Assembly: GCA_019635275.1 (NCBI GenBank)
Contig: JAHBZV010000010.1
Coordinates: 1 to 64,000, forward strand
Reading direction: 5' to 3'
From: Burkholderiaceae bacterium
GTDB taxonomy: Bacteria > Pseudomonadota > Gammaproteobacteria > Burkholderiales > Burkholderiaceae_E
DNA: 64,000 bases
Shown: positions 21,071 through 29,693 of the stretch, piece by piece
Position numbering within the stretch: position 1 is the first letter of the stretch
Layout of the letters: every line of letters starts with the position of its first letter
The notes under the pieces: model-generated
What the model saw: only the letters and a program-made list of their open reading frames with translations
What the model was told of the DNA's origin: nothing
The model's database searches: none
Made by a program: the position numbers and the translations under genes

Positions 21071-21076
21071 TAGAAT
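21071..21076 (+). promoter_or_regulatory. -10 element TAGAAT before the TPR gene
   Basis: GGCTAGAATGCGCGG lies just before the ATG at 21083. With normal spacing transcription would begin at or next to that ATG, so the mRNA could be nearly leaderless. The same core (CTAGAATnCGCGG) recurs at 53403. Confidence 0.45.
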
Positions 21077-21082
21077 GCGCGG

Positions 21083-21856
21083 ATGCGATCGAGTATAGCA
21101 GCGTCGACCCTGCTGTTCGCCGTGGCCGTCGCCGCCGGTGCGCCGGCGGCCGTGGCGCAGGACGGCGCCACCCCGACTTCCGCAGCCCCTGCGACCGAAC
21201 CCGCCACGGGGCCGGCTGTCGCTGCCCCCGCTGTCGCTGCCCCCGCTGTCGCTGCCCCCGCTGTCGCTGCCCCCGCAGCCGCGCCCGCGCCTGCCGCCGC
21301 CCCGGCTGCCGTGCCCACGAGCGATCCCCGCGCGGCGACAGCCGCGCTCGAATCCGCGCGCAAGCTCTTCGCCGAGCACCGCAACGACGAGGCGCTGGCG
21401 GCGATCGACGCCGGCCTGAAGGCGTCACCGAGCGACGCGCAGCTTCGCTTCCAGCGCGGCGTCGTGCTCACCGACATGGGCCGCATCGACGAGGCGATCA
21501 CCGCCTTCGAGGCGCTCACCCAGGAGTTCCCCGAGCTGCCCGAGCCGCACAACAACCTGGCCGTGCTGTACGCGGCACGCGGCGAGCTCGACCGCGCGCG
21601 CGCGGCGCTCGACGACGCGGTGCGCGCGCTGCCCTCGTACGCGCTGGCGCACGAGAACCTCGGCGACATCCACCTGCGATTGGCCGAGCGCGCCTACGAG
21701 CGCGCCACGAAGGCCGATGCGACCAACCGCGCGGCGCGCGAGAAGCTCGCGCTGGCCCGCGAGCTGATCTCGAAGGTATCGCCCGCCGGAGGCCGGCCGG
21801 CCAACGTGCGGCCGCCTGAACCCCGTCCTGCGTCGGCGCCGGCCTCGGCACGCTGA
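21083..21856 (+). CDS. secreted TPR-repeat protein
   Basis: A 257-residue protein with a signal peptide (about residues 1-25), a low-complexity Ala/Pro linker (about 26-80) that contains four VAAPA units, and three to four tetratricopeptide repeats (about 85-205), for example [19 protein letters not shown]-like and [20 protein letters not shown] units, then a Pro-rich tail. TPR proteins in the periplasm scaffold protein complexes; the partner is unknown. The ATG lies only 7 nt after a -10 hexamer, so translation may start on a leaderless message. It is followed 34 nt later by the cyclophilin gene and probably co-transcribed with it. Confidence 0.82.
   Translation: MRSSIAASTLLFAVAVAAGAPAAVAQDGATPTSAAPATEPATGPAVAAPAVAAPAVAAPAVAAPAAAPAPAAAPAAVPTSDPRAATAALESARKLFAEHRNDEALAAIDAGLKASPSDAQLRFQRGVVLTDMGRIDEAITAFEALTQEFPELPEPHNNLAVLYAARGELDRARAALDDAVRALPSYALAHENLGDIHLRLAERAYERATKADATNRAAREKLALARELISKVSPAGGRPANVRPPEPRPASAPASAR
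21215..21274 (+). repeat. 15-bp tandem repeat, four copies
   Basis: Four identical copies of GCTGTCGCTGCCCCC, in frame inside the TPR gene, encode repeated AVAAP in the linker. Exact identity at DNA level suggests recent slippage expansion. Confidence 0.9.
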
Positions 21857-21890
21857 GCAACTCCCCCGCTTCACGACCTCAACGGAGCCC

Positions 21891-22490
21891 ATGATGTTGA
21901 AGAAACTGCCGCTGATCGGCGCACTCGTCGTCGCCCTGTCCGCCGTGCCAGACGGCGCCGGCGCCGCACCGAACCCGCAGGTGCTGGTGAAGACCTCGAT
22001 GGGCGAATTCGTCATCGAGCTCTACCCGGACAAGGCGCCGGCGAGCGTGGCCAACTTCCTGCAGTACGTCAACGACGGCTTCTACAGCGGCACGATCTTC
22101 CACCGCGTGATCGGCAGCTTCATGATCCAGGGCGGCGGCTTCACCGCGGAGCTGTACAAGGGCCAGCTGCGCCCGAAAGCGACCCGCGCGCCGATCGCGA
22201 TCGAGTCGAAGAACGGCCTGAAGAACGACATCGGCTGGGTGGCGATGGCGCGCACCGGCGACCCGAACTCGGCCACCAGCCAGTTCTTCATCAACGTGGT
22301 CGACAACGTCAACCTGAACTACCCCAACCCGGACGGCCACGGCTACGCGGTGTTCGGCAAGGTGGTGAGCGGCATGGACGTGGTCAACGCGATCCGCAAG
22401 GTGCGCACCACGTCGGTCGGGCCGTACCAGGACGTGCCGGTGGACGCCGTCGTGATCGATTCGATGGCCGTCGTCGGCGGCGGCAAGTGA
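21891..22490 (+). CDS. ppiA: periplasmic peptidyl-prolyl cis-trans isomerase (cyclophilin)
   Basis: Catalyses cis-trans isomerisation at proline in exported proteins. The 199-residue product has a signal peptide (about residues 1-25) and a full cyclophilin fold: FYSGTIFHRVIGSFMIQGGGF holds the catalytic Arg and the core block, then MARTGDPNSATSQFFINV and the closing YAVFGKVVSGMDVV. Two adjacent ATGs are possible (21891, 21894), with a GGAG site just before. Its TGA overlaps the GTG start of lpxH. Confidence 0.95.
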   Translation: MMLKKLPLIGALVVALSAVPDGAGAAPNPQVLVKTSMGEFVIELYPDKAPASVANFLQYVNDGFYSGTIFHRVIGSFMIQGGGFTAELYKGQLRPKATRAPIAIESKNGLKNDIGWVAMARTGDPNSATSQFFINVVDNVNLNYPNPDGHGYAVFGKVVSGMDVVNAIRKVRTTSVGPYQDVPVDAVVIDSMAVVGGGK

Positions 22491-23329
22491 TCGAGGTCGG
22501 GCGAACGGCGCGCGAGGTCGCGCTGTTCTGCTCCGACATGCACCTGGGCGACCACGACCCGGGCACCGCCACCCTCTTCCTCGAGCGGCTCGACGCGCAG
22601 TCGCCCACGGCCAGCCACCTGTTCCTGCTCGGCGACCTGTTCGAGGCCTGGGTCGGCGACGACCAGCCCGACGCGGTCGCGCGCGAGCTGATCGATCGGC
22701 TGGCGGCGCTCGCCGCGGCCGGCACGCGGGTGTACGCGATGCGCGGCAACCGCGACTTCCTCCTCGACGTCGCGTTCCCGCCCGAGGCAGCGACGCGCCC
22801 GGTGCGCTCGTTCGGCGAGCGCACCGGCGCCACGCTGATCGACGACCCGTGCACGGTGACGCTGTTCGGCGAGCCGGTGCTGCTGGCCCACGGCGATGCG
22901 CTGTGCGTCGACGACGTCGACTACCAGCGGGCGCGCGCGCTGGCGCGCAGCGACGCCTGGCAGCGCGACTTCCTCGGTCGCCCGCTCGACGAGCGGTTGC
23001 GCATCGCCGGCGAATTGCGTGGCGAGAGCCGCCGTGTGCAGGCCGCACGCGCGATGGGCGACGCCCACCCGGGAGACGTCGCCCCTGTGGCCGTCGACGC
23101 GGCGATGCGCCATGCCGGCGTGCGCACGATGGTGCACGGCCACACCCACCGGCCGGCCTGCCATCGATGGATGCTCGACGGCGCGCGGGCGCGTCGCTGG
23201 GTACTGCCCGATTGGCACGCCGGTAGCGACGGGGCTTCGCGCGGCGGCTTCCTGCGCGTGGACGCGTCGGGCTGGTCGCCGATCGGCTACCCGATCGGCG
23301 ACACCACCGGCGATTCGATCGGCCGGTGA
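22487..23329 (+). CDS. lpxH: UDP-2,3-diacylglucosamine diphosphatase
   Basis: Cleaves UDP-2,3-diacylglucosamine to lipid X in lipid A synthesis, at the inner face of the cytoplasmic membrane. The 280-residue calcineurin-type phosphoesterase has all metal motifs: SDMHLGDH, GDLFEAWVGDD, RGNRDFLL, LAHGDALC and HGHTHRPA. The start is GTG at 22487, overlapping the cyclophilin stop (GTGA). The C-terminus is somewhat long and ends in Gly/Asp/Thr repeats (PIGYPIGDTTGDSIG). The gene pair ppi-lpxH is a common betaproteobacterial arrangement. Confidence 0.95.
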   Translation: MIEVGRTAREVALFCSDMHLGDHDPGTATLFLERLDAQSPTASHLFLLGDLFEAWVGDDQPDAVARELIDRLAALAAAGTRVYAMRGNRDFLLDVAFPPEAATRPVRSFGERTGATLIDDPCTVTLFGEPVLLAHGDALCVDDVDYQRARALARSDAWQRDFLGRPLDERLRIAGELRGESRRVQAARAMGDAHPGDVAPVAVDAAMRHAGVRTMVHGHTHRPACHRWMLDGARARRWVLPDWHAGSDGASRGGFLRVDASGWSPIGYPIGDTTGDSIGR

Positions 23330-23381
23330 GCCCGGCCTGGGGTCCTTCGCTCGACCATGGCGAGGCCGGTGCCTGCGGCGC

Positions 23382-24128
23382 TCACTCGACCATCTTGTTC
23401 AGCGCCGGCGCATCGAGCGGCTCGCACGACTCCGTGACCTCGCCGCCGAGGCGAGCCAGGGCCGCCTGCAGCTGCTCGATCGTACGGTCCTGCTCGGCGA
23501 CGTGGTCGATCAACCGGTGCAGCGCGAGCGACAACGGATCGTCGCCGCCCTGGGTGACCGCATAGGCCGAGAAGCCCATCTTCGCCGCCTGCGCCTCGCG
23601 GCGCTGGTCGGCGCCTTCGACGATGACCCGCGCCGGGATGCCCACCGCGGTCGCACCCGGCGGCACCGCCTTGAGCAGTACCGCGTTCGAGCCGATCCGC
23701 GCGCCGGCGCCTACGGTGAACGGCCCCAGCACCTTGGCGCCCGCGCTGACCACGACACCGTTTTCCAGCGTCGGGTGACGCTTCCTGCCACGGTCGAGCG
23801 ACGTGCCCCCGAGCGTGACCCCCTGGTAGATCGTGCAGTCATCGCCGACCTCGGCGGTTTCGCCGATCACCACGCCCATGCCGTGATCGATGAAGACCCG
23901 CCGTCCCATCTTCGCGCCGGGATGGATCTCGATGCCGGTGAGCAGCCGGCCAAGCTGCGATACCGCGCGCGCCAGCGTTCGAAGACCCGAATTCCACAGC
24001 GCATGCGCAACCCGGTGCAGTGCCAGCGCGTGCACGCCCGGGTAGCACAGCAGCACCTCGAGCGTGGAACGCGCGGCCGGATCCTTCTCCAGCACGGCGG
24101 CGACGTCCTCCCGCAGGCGCGCGAACAT
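23382..24128 (-). CDS. cysE: serine O-acetyltransferase
   Basis: Makes O-acetylserine from serine and acetyl-CoA, the entry to cysteine synthesis. The 248-residue protein has an N-terminal helical part with [24 protein letters not shown], then left-handed beta-helix hexapeptide repeats with [29 protein letters not shown], where the catalytic His-Asp pair is found, and GIPARVI at the end of the helix. The C-terminal tail is longer than in short CysE forms. It is convergent with lpxH and lies 34 nt downstream of the PrpF-like gene. Confidence 0.95.
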   Translation of the reverse strand: MFARLREDVAAVLEKDPAARSTLEVLLCYPGVHALALHRVAHALWNSGLRTLARAVSQLGRLLTGIEIHPGAKMGRRVFIDHGMGVVIGETAEVGDDCTIYQGVTLGGTSLDRGRKRHPTLENGVVVSAGAKVLGPFTVGAGARIGSNAVLLKAVPPGATAVGIPARVIVEGADQRREAQAAKMGFSAYAVTQGGDDPLSLALHRLIDHVAEQDRTIEQLQAALARLGGEVTESCEPLDAPALNKMVE

Positions 24129-24162
24129 CGGGTCTCTCCGAAAGTGGACGAACCGCTCCAGT

Positions 24163-25368
24163 TTAAGCGGTTTGCGGCGGTCCTGCCGCCGACGCAGGCA
24201 AGTGCACCCAGCCGCTCATCAGGCGGCGCGCGCTGCGCGACAGCACGGCCTTGTCGAAGCGCCAGCCCGAGGGCCCGTGCGACACCTCGGCGCCCACGGC
24301 CAGCACGTTGGAGACGTGGCCGATCCGGGTCGGCACCCCGGGCAGCGTCCGGGCGATCTCGCCGACCACGGTGCCGGGCAGCGCCGCGGCCGCCGCCAGC
24401 GCGATCGATCCGGTGCCGGTGAATGCATGGTGCAGCTTGCCCATCGACATGATCCGCGCCAGCAGGTCGATGCGGTCGGCGCCGACGTCGACGCCGGCGC
24501 TGGTCCGGTAGCCGACGGGCCGGGCCACCCACGCGACCTTGGGGGTGGCCGGCCGGAACGCGGTGGCGAACTCCGCGCTGTCGGCCAGGCCCATGCGCAC
24601 GGCGGCCGCGGCGCGGATCGCCTCGAGCTGCGCGAGCAGCTTGCGCTGGCGGTTGACCTCGTCGGGCAGCTCGCGGCCGGTGAGGCCCAGCGCGTCGGCG
24701 CGCACGAACACGGTCGGATTGCCGGCCGTGATCATCGTCGCGCGGATCCGGCCCAGGCCGGGCACGGCGAGCTCGTCCTGCGGCGAGCCGGTGGGCAGCA
24801 GCGGCAGCGCCTCCGTGCCCGACTCGTCGCCGCCTGCCCCGGGATGCCGGTCGGACTGCGGTTCGAGGAACTCCAGGCGGATCTCGGCGCCGGGGAACGG
24901 AACGCCGTCCTCCATGAACGCGCCGTCCTCGAGCACCTCGCCGTGGCGCACCGGCACGAAGGCGTCGATGCGTTGCCCGACGTTCTGCTGCCAGATGCGC
25001 ACCCGGGTGAGGCCGTCGACCGGCGCGACCAGCCCTTCGGCGATCGCGAACGGGCCGACCGCCGCCGACAGGTTGCCGCAGTTGCCCGACCAGTCGATCA
25101 GCGGCTCGCCGATCGACACGGCGCCGAACAGGAAATCGACGTCGCAGCCGTCGCGGGTCGAAGGGGCGACCAGCACCACCTTGCTGGTGCTCGACGTGGC
25201 CCCGCCCATGCCATCGGTGTGCTTGCCATAGGGGTCGGGGCTTCCGATCACGCGCAGCAGCAGCGCATCGCGCTCGCGCATCGAGCGCGGCAGGTCGCGC
25301 ACGTGGAAGAACACGCCCTTGCTGGTGCCGCCGCGCATGTAGACGGCGGGGATGCGTCGCAGGTTCAT
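24163..25368 (-). CDS. PrpF-family isomerase (2-methylaconitate / oxalomesaconate type)
   Basis: PrpF proteins move a double bond in 2-methylaconitate (propionate breakdown); relatives act on 4-oxalomesaconate or itaconate-like acids. The 401-residue protein starts [18 protein letters not shown], the family signature, followed by [30 protein letters not shown] and the C-terminal [19 protein letters not shown]. The active-site Cys is in GNCGN and the SK in TSKGV is conserved. It stands alone, with no prpB, prpC or acnD beside it, so the true substrate is open. It overlaps the RNA methyltransferase gene by 4 nt. Confidence 0.88.
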   Translation of the reverse strand: MNLRRIPAVYMRGGTSKGVFFHVRDLPRSMRERDALLLRVIGSPDPYGKHTDGMGGATSSTSKVVLVAPSTRDGCDVDFLFGAVSIGEPLIDWSGNCGNLSAAVGPFAIAEGLVAPVDGLTRVRIWQQNVGQRIDAFVPVRHGEVLEDGAFMEDGVPFPGAEIRLEFLEPQSDRHPGAGGDESGTEALPLLPTGSPQDELAVPGLGRIRATMITAGNPTVFVRADALGLTGRELPDEVNRQRKLLAQLEAIRAAAAVRMGLADSAEFATAFRPATPKVAWVARPVGYRTSAGVDVGADRIDLLARIMSMGKLHHAFTGTGSIALAAAAALPGTVVGEIARTLPGVPTRIGHVSNVLAVGAEVSHGPSGWRFDKAVLSRSARRLMSGWVHLPASAAGPPQTA

Positions 25369-26141
25369 CGCGGGGTCCTGGTGTGCTTCTCGATCCGGGT
25401 GCAGACGCCGCGCAGGATCGCGACTTCCTCGTCTTCGAGCCGGGCCCGCGAGAACAGCCGGCGCAGCCTCGGCATCAGCTTCTTCGGGTGGCGCGGGTCG
25501 AGGAACCCGATGTCCACCAGCGCGCGCTCGAGATGCTCGAACAGCGCCTCGATCTGGGCCTGCGTCGCGTGGCGCGGCGCGGATGCGTCCGGTGCGAGCG
25601 CCTCCGATTCGGACACCGCGTCGCCGCGCCGCGCGGACTGCCCCTCCGCCCCGGGCGGCTCCGCGGCCTGCGCGCGCAGGCACCAGGCCACGACCTGCAC
25701 CGCCTGCGCGAGGTTCAGCGACTGATAGTCGTCCTCGCCCGGAATCGTGCACAGCGCCTGGCACAGGCCTACCTCGTCGATCGACAGGCCGGTGCGCTCG
25801 GCGCCGAACACGAACGACACCCGGTGCGACGGATGCGCAGCGAGCTCGTCGCGCGCGACGCGCACGCACGCCTGCGGATCGCGCGCGGGCGGGCCGAACT
25901 CGCGCGTCTCGGCGCTGACGGCAATCGCCAGCGTGCTGTCGGCCAGCGCCTGCGACAGCGAGGGCACGACGCGTGCGGCCGCCAGCACGTCGTCGGCGCG
26001 GCTCGCGCGCGCGATCGCTTCGGGGTGGCTGCAGACGTCCGGATCGCGCGGCGACGCGAGCACCAGCCGGCGCAATCCCATCGCGCGCATCGCGCGCGCG
26101 GCCGCACCGACGTTGCCGGGATGGCTGGTGCCGACCAGCAC
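25365..26141 (-). CDS. TrmJ/TrmH-family RNA methyltransferase (SPOUT)
   Basis: A SPOUT-fold ribose methyltransferase, best matching TrmJ (2'-O-methylation at position 32 of tRNA). The product has [21 protein letters not shown] at the start, [10 protein letters not shown] in the middle and [14 protein letters not shown], all in order, followed by a C-terminal helical extension (about residues 190-258) as in TrmJ. The first canonical start is GTG at 26141, but the conserved FDRVEF lies upstream of it. In frame upstream is CTG at 26192 with a well-spaced AAGGGA, so the protein may really start there and be about 17 residues longer. It is divergent from suhB. Confidence 0.85.
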   Translation of the reverse strand: MLVGTSHPGNVGAAARAMRAMGLRRLVLASPRDPDVCSHPEAIARASRADDVLAAARVVPSLSQALADSTLAIAVSAETREFGPPARDPQACVRVARDELAAHPSHRVSFVFGAERTGLSIDEVGLCQALCTIPGEDDYQSLNLAQAVQVVAWCLRAQAAEPPGAEGQSARRGDAVSESEALAPDASAPRHATQAQIEALFEHLERALVDIGFLDPRHPKKLMPRLRRLFSRARLEDEEVAILRGVCTRIEKHTRTPR

Positions 26142-26245
26142 GAATTCGACGCGGTCGAACCACGCCGGCGCAGGGCGATGAAGGCTTGTCAGGGCGATCC
26201 CTTAGAATGACGGGTTCTGTTCAGTCACTACAGGCCCGATCGCCC

Positions 26246-27076
26246 ATGCATCCGATGCTGAACGTGGCGGTCCGGGCGGCGCGACGCGCCGGCCGGATCA
26301 TCAACCGCGCGAGTCTCGATCTCGAGACGCTCGCGGTGGCGCGCAAGCAGCGCAACGACTTCGTGACCGAGGTCGACCACGCCTCGGAAAAGGCGATCAT
26401 CGAGACCCTGCTCACCGCGTATCCGGACCACACGATCTTAGCAGAGGAGTCCGGCCATCTCGTGAAGGGCGTGCCCGCGGGCGCCGAGCACAAGGTCGAG
26501 CAGGCCGAGCACGTCTGGATCATCGATCCGCTCGACGGCACGACCAACTTCATCCACGGGCTGCCGCAGTACGGGATCTCGATCGCGCTGATGCAGCGCG
26601 GCGTGGTCACGCAGGCGGTGGTCTACGACCCGAACCGCGACGAGCTGTTCACGGCCTCCAAGGGGGCGGGCGCGTTCCTGAACGACCGCCGCATCCGCGT
26701 GTCGAAGCGGCAGAAGTTCGACGAGGCGCTGATCGGCACCGGCTTCCCGTACCGCAAGCTCGACCAGCTCGAGGAGTACCTGGCGATCTTCCGCAGCGTG
26801 ACCGAACGCGCCGGTGGCATCCGACGCCCCGGCGCGGCGGCGCTCGACCTCGCCTACGTTGCCTGCGGCCGCTTCGACGGCTTCTTCGAGATGGGCCTGT
26901 CGCCGTGGGACGTCGCCGCCGGCAGCCTGCTGATCACCGAGGCCGGCGGCCTGATCGGCGACTTCCACGGCGAGCCCGACTACCTGTTCTCCGAGCGTGT
27001 CGTGGCCGGTTCGCCGAAGGTGTTCGTCGCGATGATCGGACTGCTTCGCGGCATGCCGCCGACCGACAAGGCCTGA
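26246..27076 (+). CDS. suhB: inositol-1-monophosphatase family protein SuhB
   Basis: A Mg-dependent inositol monophosphatase that in Proteobacteria also binds RNA polymerase antitermination complexes at rRNA genes. The 276-residue protein has the metal motif [15 protein letters not shown] (about residues 92-106) with acidic partner LAEESG (about 73-78) and the C-terminal [20 protein letters not shown] at 26246 ([16 protein letters not shown]) is the family start. A TAGAAT hexamer at 26203-26208 may be its -10, without a good -35. Confidence 0.95.
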   Translation: MHPMLNVAVRAARRAGRIINRASLDLETLAVARKQRNDFVTEVDHASEKAIIETLLTAYPDHTILAEESGHLVKGVPAGAEHKVEQAEHVWIIDPLDGTTNFIHGLPQYGISIALMQRGVVTQAVVYDPNRDELFTASKGAGAFLNDRRIRVSKRQKFDEALIGTGFPYRKLDQLEEYLAIFRSVTERAGGIRRPGAAALDLAYVACGRFDGFFEMGLSPWDVAAGSLLITEAGGLIGDFHGEPDYLFSERVVAGSPKVFVAMIGLLRGMPPTDKA

Positions 27077-27097
27077 GGGCCCTGCCGGCGCCGCGCC

Positions 27098-28042
27098 TCA
27101 ACGCCCCGCGTCGAGCCAGGCCGCGAGGCCGTCGGCGTTCAGCATGATGTCGAGCTCGAAGAGCGCGAACAGCTCGGGCCCCGTCACGGGCCAGTCCTGG
27201 CGGCGGGCCTCCTCGACCAGCATCGCCCGCACGCCGTCGCGCAGGCGCTCGGCGCGCGCCGGGCCGGCATCGCGGCACTCGAGCGCCAGCCGAACGTGCT
27301 CGTCGATCAGCCGGTGCAGGTCGGCGCCGTGCCGCTGCACGTCGGTCACCTGCCCGAAGTGCGTCACGTAGATCGCGCCGGGCGACCTGGCCAGCAGCCG
27401 GTCGATCGACGCGTGCAGCGCCGGCGGATCGAACTGCACCGGCGTCGTCGATGGGAAGATCCCCTGCCGCCCGTCGCGCTGCAGCTCGCGATACGACAGT
27501 CCGAACGTATCGCCGGCGAAGATGTGTCCCGATCGTTCGTCGACGATGCAGGCGTGGTGGCGCGCATGACCCGGCGTGTCCAGGAACTCGAAGCGGCGTC
27601 CGTTCAGCGAGACGGCCGCGCCGTCGGGCATCTGGACGACCCGCTCGGCCGGCACCGGAACGATGTCGCCGTACATGCGCCGTGCGGCCTGCGCGCCGTA
27701 CACCTCGACCGTGGCCGCGGCGAGCCGCGACGGGTCGATCATGTGCCGCGCTCCGCGCGGGTGCACCGCGAGCCGCGCATTCGGGAAGGCGGCCATCATC
27801 GTCCCGGCGCCGCCCGCGTGGTCGAGGTGAACGTGAGTGAGCATCACCCAGTCGACGTCTGCGGCGCCCAGGCCGCGCTCGGCCAGCGCCGCCATCACGT
27901 GCGGCAGCGAGTCGTTGGAGCCGGTGTCGACGATCGCCGCCCGTCCCCCCTCGACGACGAGGTGCACCGCGTCGAGCATCGGGCGCACGAAGCCCGAGTC
28001 GACGGCGGCGATGCCGTGGCCGTAGTCAATCGAACAATGCAT
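27098..28042 (-). CDS. metallo-beta-lactamase fold hydrolase
   Basis: A 314-residue MBL-fold protein with the di-metal motif THVHLDHAGG (about residues 71-80), a downstream His in TPGHARHHA, an Asp in IFAGDTFGLS and the last His in YVTHFGQV. The N-terminal part reads as a glyoxalase II / lactonase-like fold, followed by a helical C-terminal region (about 240-314). Members hydrolyse thioesters or lactones; the substrate is not predictable. Its start overlaps the Nudix gene stop by 17 nt, so the two are coupled. It is convergent with suhB. Confidence 0.88.
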   Translation of the reverse strand: MHCSIDYGHGIAAVDSGFVRPMLDAVHLVVEGGRAAIVDTGSNDSLPHVMAALAERGLGAADVDWVMLTHVHLDHAGGAGTMMAAFPNARLAVHPRGARHMIDPSRLAAATVEVYGAQAARRMYGDIVPVPAERVVQMPDGAAVSLNGRRFEFLDTPGHARHHACIVDERSGHIFAGDTFGLSYRELQRDGRQGIFPSTTPVQFDPPALHASIDRLLARSPGAIYVTHFGQVTDVQRHGADLHRLIDEHVRLALECRDAGPARAERLRDGVRAMLVEEARRQDWPVTGPELFALFELDIMLNADGLAAWLDAGR

Positions 28043-28901
28043 CGAAGCCTCCCGGCGGCTCGAAACGGCTCTCGCGCACGACGAGCCGCGTCGGCCCCGG
28101 CATCGCGCGCGCACGCACGCTGTGGCGCTCGTCGCCGGGGTAGACCAGCGTGCGCACGCCGTCGGCCTCGAACGACTCGGGCTCGATCACCGGCGGCGGG
28201 CGCCGACGCGCTTCGTCGAGCACGGCGGCCGCGCTGTCGTGCCGACCCACCTGCGCGAGGCTCATGATCTGCGCGGGCGCGAGCACGATCTCGCGGCGGC
28301 GGTAGCGCTCGATCGCCTCGCGCGGCGTGAGCCACACGCTGTCGGTCGCCTCGTGGTCGTCGTGCCGCGCCTGCTGGCCGCCGGGCAGCGCGGCCACGAA
28401 GAAGCGCGCGTCGAAGCGCTTGTTCATCATCGCGGGCACCTTCGGCGTGATCCAGCGAGTGAACGGCACCAGCGCATCGGTGGCGAGCTCCAGGCCGAGT
28501 TCGGCGAGCAGCGCGCCGAACGCGAGCCCTTCGCGCGCGCGGCGCGCCGCGCGCTCGGCCAGGCCGGCATCGGCGCCGCGCGCGAGCAGCACGCTGGCCT
28601 CCTCGAACGTCTCGCGGCAGGCCGCCACGAAGAAACCGGCTGCGACCCGCGCTTCGAGCTCGGGCTCGCCGAGGCGCGCGCGCAGCGCCTCGGCCGGCGC
28701 GCCGGCACGGCCGATCAGCGCATCGCCGCTGTCGTCGTCGTCGAGCTTGCCACCCGGGAAGACGTAGGCGCCGCCCAGCACGTCGGAGCTGCCGTGCCGG
28801 CGCAGCATCAGCACCTCGGGCCCGCGAGCGCCGTCGCGCAGCAGCACGACGGTGGCCGCGGGACGCGGGGGCGTGAGGACGGGTCGGAAAAACGGTTCCA
28901 T
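28026..28901 (-). CDS. Nudix hydrolase with long insertion in the Nudix box
   Basis: Nudix enzymes cleave nucleoside diphosphates linked to another group. In this 291-residue protein the box is split: GGAYVFPGGKLDDDDSG comes first and the RETFEEAS core follows about 45 residues later, with an Ala/Arg helical insert between. That architecture resembles the NUDT19-type (acyl-CoA diphosphatase) relatives. ATG at 28901 is preferred; an in-frame TTG ten codons earlier is possible but has no ribosome-binding site. It overlaps the MBL-fold gene downstream, which could handle a related CoA ester; that link is inference. Confidence 0.85.
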   Translation of the reverse strand: MEPFFRPVLTPPRPAATVVLLRDGARGPEVLMLRRHGSSDVLGGAYVFPGGKLDDDDSGDALIGRAGAPAEALRARLGEPELEARVAAGFFVAACRETFEEASVLLARGADAGLAERAARRAREGLAFGALLAELGLELATDALVPFTRWITPKVPAMMNKRFDARFFVAALPGGQQARHDDHEATDSVWLTPREAIERYRRREIVLAPAQIMSLAQVGRHDSAAAVLDEARRRPPPVIEPESFEADGVRTLVYPGDERHSVRARAMPGPTRLVVRESRFEPPGGFDALFD

Positions 28902-28924
28902 GGGCGACCCGCATTCTGCCTGAT

Positions 28925-28953
28925 CGGACAAGGCGACGATCGTGGGCTATCAT
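28925..28953 (+). promoter_or_regulatory. sigma-70 type promoter with long leader before the rnk-like gene
   Basis: CGGACA (28925-28930) and TATCAT (28948-28953) are separated by 17 nt, matching 4 and 5 of 6 consensus bases. Transcription would begin near 28960, leaving a leader of about 259 nt before the ATG at 29219. The rest of the 28902-29218 gap shows GC-rich inverted repeats (around 29160-29205) but no gene I can support. Confidence 0.5.
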
Positions 28954-29218
28954 TCGTCCTGGAACACCGACCATGCACGCGATGCCTTCGAACCGCCAGC
29001 GCCCATGCGCCGCCGCCCTGCCGGGCGCGGGGCGTTCGCGCGCGCGCATCGCGCCGCCGGGACGCCAGTTCGAGGCCGCCAGCCGCTCCCGCTCGCCGGC
29101 CTTCGATCTCTGAGCCCGGCGATCTTCCGCACGACCCTACCCGCCCCCACCTGATCGCCGGGCCCTCACCAGGGGCCGCGTTGCGCTGCGCGCCGCCGGC
29201 GCGCACACAGGAATCGCC

Positions 29219-29629
29219 ATGAACCGTACCGCTCTCGCCACCCGCGTGATGACCGAACTCGACCACGTGCGCATCGACCGCCTGCTCGCGCGCGCGCTGC
29301 GCGCGTCCGACGACACGCTGCACGCGCTGCTCGACGATGCCGACGTCGTGCCGCCCCGACAGGTCCCCGCCGACGTCGTCACCATGTACACGCAACTCGC
29401 CGTCGAGGATCCCGACGACGGCACCCGCCGCAAGCTCGCGGTCTGCTATCCGGAAGACGCCGACCCGGCCGCCGGATTCGTGTCGGTGCTCTCTCCGGTC
29501 GGCACCGCGCTGCTGGGCCGCCGCCGCGGCGATCTCGTCGAATGGACCACGCCGTCGGGCGCGATCCATCGACTGCGCATCGTCGAACTGCTGTTCCAGC
29601 CCGAGGCGAGCGGCGACTTCACGCTGTGA
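29219..29629 (+). CDS. Rnk-like, GreA/GreB C-terminal domain protein
   Basis: Rnk proteins bind RNA polymerase and were first seen to affect nucleoside diphosphate kinase. The 136-residue protein has an N-terminal helical hairpin (about residues 8-48) and a GreA/B-type C-terminal domain with VVTMYTQLAVEDPDDGTRRKL and SPVGTALLGRRRGDLVEW, the PVGxALLG segment being diagnostic. A short Arg/Asp-rich N-terminal part replaces the acidic coiled coil tip of GreA. It ends 64 nt from the convergent LuxR-type gene. Confidence 0.88.
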   Translation: MNRTALATRVMTELDHVRIDRLLARALRASDDTLHALLDDADVVPPRQVPADVVTMYTQLAVEDPDDGTRRKLAVCYPEDADPAAGFVSVLSPVGTALLGRRRGDLVEWTTPSGAIHRLRIVELLFQPEASGDFTL

Positions 29630-29693
29630 AGCGCGGCCAGCCGAGCCGCGCCGCGCCGCCCCCCGGCGCTCGGGGCTCCGCGCGTCGCACGCG

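Noticed and set aside
21215-21274. CRISPR-like repeats
   Set aside because: The four 15-bp units are directly adjacent with no spacers and are in frame, so they are a protein-coding tandem repeat.
28942-29154. Small open frame in the leader of the rnk-like gene
   Set aside because: It has no ribosome-binding site and an Arg/Ala/Pro-rich translation typical of chance frames in GC-rich DNA.
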